25,824 nt of DNA from Blattamonas nauphoetae (lineage: Eukaryota; Preaxostyla; Oxymonadida): contig JARBJD010000653.1 in assembly GCA_033064195.1 (NCBI GenBank), positions 1 to 25,824 on the forward strand. The letters run 5' to 3'. The stretch's first letter is position 1. Every line of letters begins with the position of its first letter. The notes beneath the pieces were generated by a model that saw only the letters and a list, made by a program, of their open reading frames with translations, was not told the origin of the DNA and searched no databases. Positions 22,501 to 25,824 of this stretch are shown in pieces. The position numbers and the translations under genes were made by a program.

Positions 22501-24187
22501 TTGCTTTGCCACATTTTGGTCGAAATGACAATCAATCATCCATAACGTATGGAGAAAAGTGGATCTGATCGCTCCACCCATCTCCTTCGCCTCGTTCTTC
22601 CTGAAAATGCAACTCGCAAGTTGATGATATCGAGATTCTGTGTAATAAGCTCCGCCTTGTTTGGCCTTGTTTCCTTCGAAGAGTGTCCCAAAGAATCGCG
22701 GGATTGAAAATTTGGTGTAAATAGCTCCACCTTCATTGGCGGAATTTTGGTTCAAAAATTCATTGTGGGCAAGGAAGAGAAAGGAGACTGGGTTGGTGAC
22801 GTAGATTGAACGTGCTGAGGAGTATTGGGACAGTTTGGGAGGAGAGAAGGTGGATGACACGATGTAGATGTTGAAGAAATTGGCGAGACCAATTTGATTA
22901 TTGGCAGTCTCTGTTTCAGTTTCCTCCAGAAGTTGACAGTGCACGAATCGAACACAAAGTCAACTTTGTTCTCGCGGACAGCTGTGATCGACAAAAGCTG
23001 ATTGTGCATGGTATTACGTTCCACAGTGAACGTACAACCTGAAAACTTGATGTTTCCTTCCAGAGACGAGAAAGCGATCAAGGTGAAGGATTGTGTCATG
23101 TTCGTGGCTTTGATCGTGCATCCCTGGAAGACGAAGTTTGTGAAGGCTGTATCCCTTTTGATTTGATCGGCGGATGACGTGAATTCTGGGATTGTCGTGA
23201 TTGTCTTTGTGGTCGACGAGTCTTCGTTCACACATTCGAGAAGCGTCGTGTTCTGAAGAAGAAAGTCGCTCTGCTCGCCAAGTCGTGAGCTGATCGTTCC
23301 ATAAAGAGCGTTCCACACGCACTCGACTTCGCACCCAATCATCCCTTCTGAGAGAGTCCCCATTCTTGTCGAGGCAGTGTTCGTGTCCAACGATGACATG
23401 TTGTGGAACTGGCTCTGGGAAATAACACTTCGAATCCCAATCTCCTTCCAATCTGATCTCGATTCAGAAGGCAGAGAGAAGCAGATGCCGTTGCCTGACG
23501 AGATCGTCTGCGACGAGAGTGAGAGAGAAGAACAAGCAATGTCAATCCACTTTGACGACGAATATTCTTGTCCCAGCCGCAAAAACGATCCGATCATTCC
23601 ATCGTCGTTCCCAATCTTGCATTCCGAGAGCGTCAGTGAACTGCAATCTGTTTCAATCTCAGATGACCCAAGTTCGAACGCTGACTGTCCGCAAGAAACA
23701 ATCAACTCCACATTCCGCACACTGATATCTGAGCCCTCCGAAAAGCGGCTTGCAAACCATCCACGCGAGTCACTCCCATCTGAACAGAAGTCAAAGCGAA
23801 AGAAAAAACCTCCTCGCAAATCAAATATAACTGTTTCGAGGCACAGTGTCGTGTTCCGAATCTCAAAGATCGCGGGACAAGGCTGGCTGGCATGGTGTTC
23901 AGTCGTGGAGGCGAGGCCATTTGCGACAAATCCATTCTTGTTCGATTCTCCAAAATCGTTGTCTTCTCGTTTCCATGCACCAATAACCATGTGTTCGACA
24001 ATGCAATTGATTCCGATCTCCAAACTCGATTCGAGAGATCAATGTGTGTTTCACGGTTTCTTTCCAAAGATTTGTCCAATTCTTCGTGAAGCGAAGAAAC
24101 ACTTAGCCACTGGGTTTCAACTCCTGATATCGATCTCAGGAGACAAGCCACAAGCAGGGTTGTCGGAATGACTTGGATCCAAGTCAT
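13585..24187 (-). CDS. giant beta-helix membrane protein with C-terminal pseudokinase (frame-interrupted, leader altered by transposon)
   Basis: The main frame (22944-13585, TGA stop) is open for 3,119 codons; about 415 more lie upstream in two other frames up to ATG 24187. In order: a signal peptide (TTLLVACLLRSISG); beta-helix sequence with FxxC and GGA turns; then about seven modules of 250-350 residues, most opening with an HPxCG...C motif (main-frame residues about 225, 860, 1145, 1400, 1750, 2065 and 2340); one transmembrane helix (2798-2822) followed by RRRNEKKK, giving a type I topology; and a cytoplasmic tail. The tail has a kinase-like C-lobe: FTHLSPHVVLL (2957) where HRDLxPxNVLL is expected, no DFG, APE at 3008, a VFSLGLLLAEI helix and RPDFDSIL. 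Catalytic residues and most of the N-lobe are missing, so it is a pseudokinase, probably a surface receptor or adhesin. The reading frame shifts by -1 near 23885-23925 and again near 22920-22940. No GT-AG intron of suitable length was found at the second site. Confidence 0.85.
24147..24154. repeat. left target-site duplication of the hAT-like element
   Basis: GCCACAAG directly precedes the terminal inverted repeat CAGGGTTGTCGG. It is identical to 25387-25394 and lies within signal-peptide codons of the minus-strand gene. Confidence 0.92.
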
Positions 24188-25386
24188 TTGACTTACTTTT
24201 CCCTTTTTTCCCGTGACTTAAGACGAAGTCATTTTACAACAAAACTAAGTCATTTCCACATTCTCCACACTTTCGTGGTCTCGATCAAGAAATGAGCCAC
24301 AAATATTCGTCAACAGCATCTCCATTCGCCCAAAAATGCTGCTTCTCTGATTAGAATCCAATGTCTGATGTCTAAACACTTTTATAGTCCAGCAAAATCC
24401 TTCTCCGCAACTCAGATAATTCATCTGTGAGCCTGATCTTACTCAGAATGGATACAATCTTTCGTGGGAGGTTCTATCACAGAGTCCTCCACATTCAATT
24501 TGCTGTTTTGACATCATGAGAGGACGTGCTTGACAGTGAAACAATCTCAATGACAAAGCACGCCGCTCATCTCCTTCGTGTTCCACTCCTCCACCACGAA
24601 TAAATCTTTTGAATCAGCCCGGTTCTGGGTCCAAATTCCAATTATCTGCGCATCACTAGGTTTTATCTCCTTATGCACTCAACATCAACGTCACAGCAGT
24701 AGATCTGGAGAACCTTCAGTATTTCCTCGTCTAGAGGGTTGAATGGAATTGTCAAGACGTACGAATGTTCATCCTTCTGACTCGATGACAAAATGATACT
24801 TCCAGACGGCTTGATTTAGAACAGGGTCTCAGTCTCCTCCGTTCCTGGTTTGACCCTAAGGCTGCTCCACCAACTTGCTTTTCAACTGCAGTGACTTCTT
24901 TGGCTGTTCTCCAAAGATGGAGATCGACGATACCCTTGCACGAGATCACTTTCTGAATCTGCACGAGAAAGGACCGTCCACGACTGACAAGTGATTTATC
25001 GTCGAGTTTCGTCATTCTGTTCGGGAGATACGAAGTTCTCATCGACAGGGGATGCTTTATTTCGTTTCTTTTCACCCGTTATTTCCGGTTTTGTGTCAAT
25101 TTTATGTTCGGCAGATTATTGCTTTCCCATCTCTCATTTCTTCAGTTTCGCTTCAATCTCACACCCTACGCTGTCTGTTTCCTCTTCCTCATCGCCCAGG
25201 AACACAATCCAACGCCATAAGTGCAAGTTTTCTTCTCGATCGTCTCATTTCATCGAAAAATACAATATTTTGCTCAAATTGGTATAATAGAAATTGATGA
25301 CTTAGAACGAAGTCGTTTCCAGCTGTAACTTCGATCCAAGTCATTTTCTCGTGACTTAAGTCAAACCAAAGGGCCCGACAACCCTG
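24155..25386. mobile_element. non-autonomous hAT-like DNA transposon inserted in the giant gene's signal peptide
   Basis: The element is 1,232 bp. The left end is CAGGGTTGTCGG (24155-24166) and the right end CCGACAACCCTG (25375-25386), a perfect 12-bp terminal inverted repeat. The flanking 8-bp duplications (GCCACAAG) are identical. An 8-bp duplication together with a terminus starting CAGGG is characteristic of the hAT superfamily. Both subterminal regions are packed with AAGTCA/TGACTT motifs (six within 24168-24260, about five within 25298-25365), probably transposase binding sites, including a perfect 20-bp palindrome at 24168-24187. The interior contains only frames up to 107 codons with no hAT transposase signature, so movement would need a transposase supplied elsewhere. 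Perfect duplications and termini suggest a recent insertion. Confidence 0.9.
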
Positions 25387-25394
25387 GCCACAAG
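25387..25394. repeat. right target-site duplication of the hAT-like element
   Basis: GCCACAAG follows the right terminal repeat directly and matches 24147-24154 exactly. The next bases, CAGCATGGG, continue the original gene sequence. Confidence 0.92.
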
Positions 25395-25421
25395 CAGCAT
25401 GGGTGAGAGAAAGGCTATCAT
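25387..25421 (-). pseudogene. stranded original start codon and leader of the giant gene
   Basis: Read on the minus strand, ATG at 25421 begins MIAFLSPMLLVA and runs into the target duplication (codons for LLVA). The other copy of that duplication continues in the same frame as CLLRSISGVETQW at 24154 and below. Taking out the transposon and one duplication therefore gives a continuous, well-formed signal peptide. This is the evidence that 25421 was the ancestral start and that the transposon split the gene after about the eleventh codon. Confidence 0.8.
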
Positions 25422-25824
25422 GAGGCTTCCAACTTTCTGGAGTGTTCTGTTCTCACTTGATCTCTCGGCCCCTTATTCCAACTTCTGACAGTTACAGTCC
25501 TTTCCAAAAGTTGATCAGGTGTTCCAAAAGATGACTGATCGACTGGATACCTCGCCCATAATACTCTTTCTCGTGTCAGGACCACTTTCTCCGTTAACCT
25601 CATATCTCTTTGTGTGCATACATGGACAGATCGTGACTTGAAAGAGGGTATGTCTTCTTTGTGGAGGGAACAAAACACACTTTGTCGAGATTTTTGTCGT
25701 TTGTTTTCCGTCATGTTTTTGCTCACTATTCGTCCTTATCTCTAACAGGGCAAGATAATTCATTAAAATGTGAAATTACTCGGCAGTTTGCTTTTTCATC
25801 GCTGTTAAATACATATTTTCAGAT
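25422..25824. other. original 5' flank of the giant gene, no recognisable gene
   Basis: This should hold the ancestral promoter and leader of the giant minus-strand gene. A 102-codon minus-strand frame (25726-25418) overlaps the old start codon in another frame and shows no domain. I could not identify a promoter motif with confidence. Confidence 0.4.

Noticed and set aside
13585-22944. Possible alternative genetic code (UAA/UAG as glutamine, known in some oxymonads)
   Set aside because: The 3,119-codon frame contains no in-frame TAA or TAG and ends in TGA; the 422-codon gene ends in TAA at a sensible place. The standard code explains both.
22915-22960. A short intron bridging the second frame break
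   Set aside because: GT...CAG candidates I tried (27, 34 and 45 bases) do not give the needed phase change, so a missing base is the simpler reading.
24752-25287. Frames inside the hAT-like element as a transposase
   Set aside because: At most 107 codons, with no hAT dimerisation or catalytic signature on either strand; the element is called non-autonomous.
1-25824. CRISPR arrays, tRNA and rRNA genes
   Set aside because: No regularly spaced repeats with unique spacers, no cloverleaf pattern and no conserved rRNA stretch was seen by eye; a covariance-model scan was not possible.

Overview
This window looks like nuclear DNA from a protist. The best fit, by inference from protein style and not from any database search, is an oxymonad or other Preaxostyla flagellate of the Blattamonas type. 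Three things point there: giant secreted or membrane proteins built from parallel beta-helix (pectin-lyase-like) modules, one carrying a kinase-like tail; a fragment of a Polinton-type DNA polymerase B; and many relic cut-and-paste transposons. The standard genetic code appears to apply: one frame is open for about 3,120 codons without internal TAA, TAG or TGA, and ends in TGA.

Layout. Bases 1-671 are a 30-bp minisatellite that enters from the left edge. Bases 672-10677 are a transposon graveyard with no intact host gene that I can recognise. It holds a Polinton polymerase fossil (about 1226-1470), a FAR1/MULE-like zinc-cluster relic (1579-2117), an inverted-repeat pair (about 3537-4000), and at least four relics of Merlin/ISXO2-type transposons (4081-5010, 6180-7140, 7300-8367, 9978-10520). 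It also holds a 746-bp foldback element whose arms make up about 90% of its length (9230-9975).

Bases 10678-11946 (minus) encode a 422-residue secreted beta-helix protein. Bases 12361-12723 (minus) are a fragment of a repetitive hypothetical protein family. From 24187 down to 13585 (minus) lies a giant gene of about 3,540 codons: signal peptide, many beta-helix modules marked by an HPxCG...C motif, one transmembrane helix near the C-terminus, and a short cytoplasmic pseudokinase. It has two apparent one-base frame breaks near its 5' end.

The most striking finding is at the 5' end of that giant gene. A 1,232-bp hAT-like element (24155-25386; 12-bp terminal inverted repeats, 8-bp target duplication GCCACAAG) has inserted inside the signal-peptide codons. 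The original start codon and first codons lie stranded beyond it at 25387-25421. The end of the transposon supplies a new in-frame ATG and eleven codons, so a plausible signal peptide still reads into the gene. The insertion either killed the gene or swapped its start and leader.

The two beta-helix genes lie on the same strand and share a sequence motif at the end of their first helix domain, so they are probably paralogues. Nothing else in the window suggests a shared pathway.
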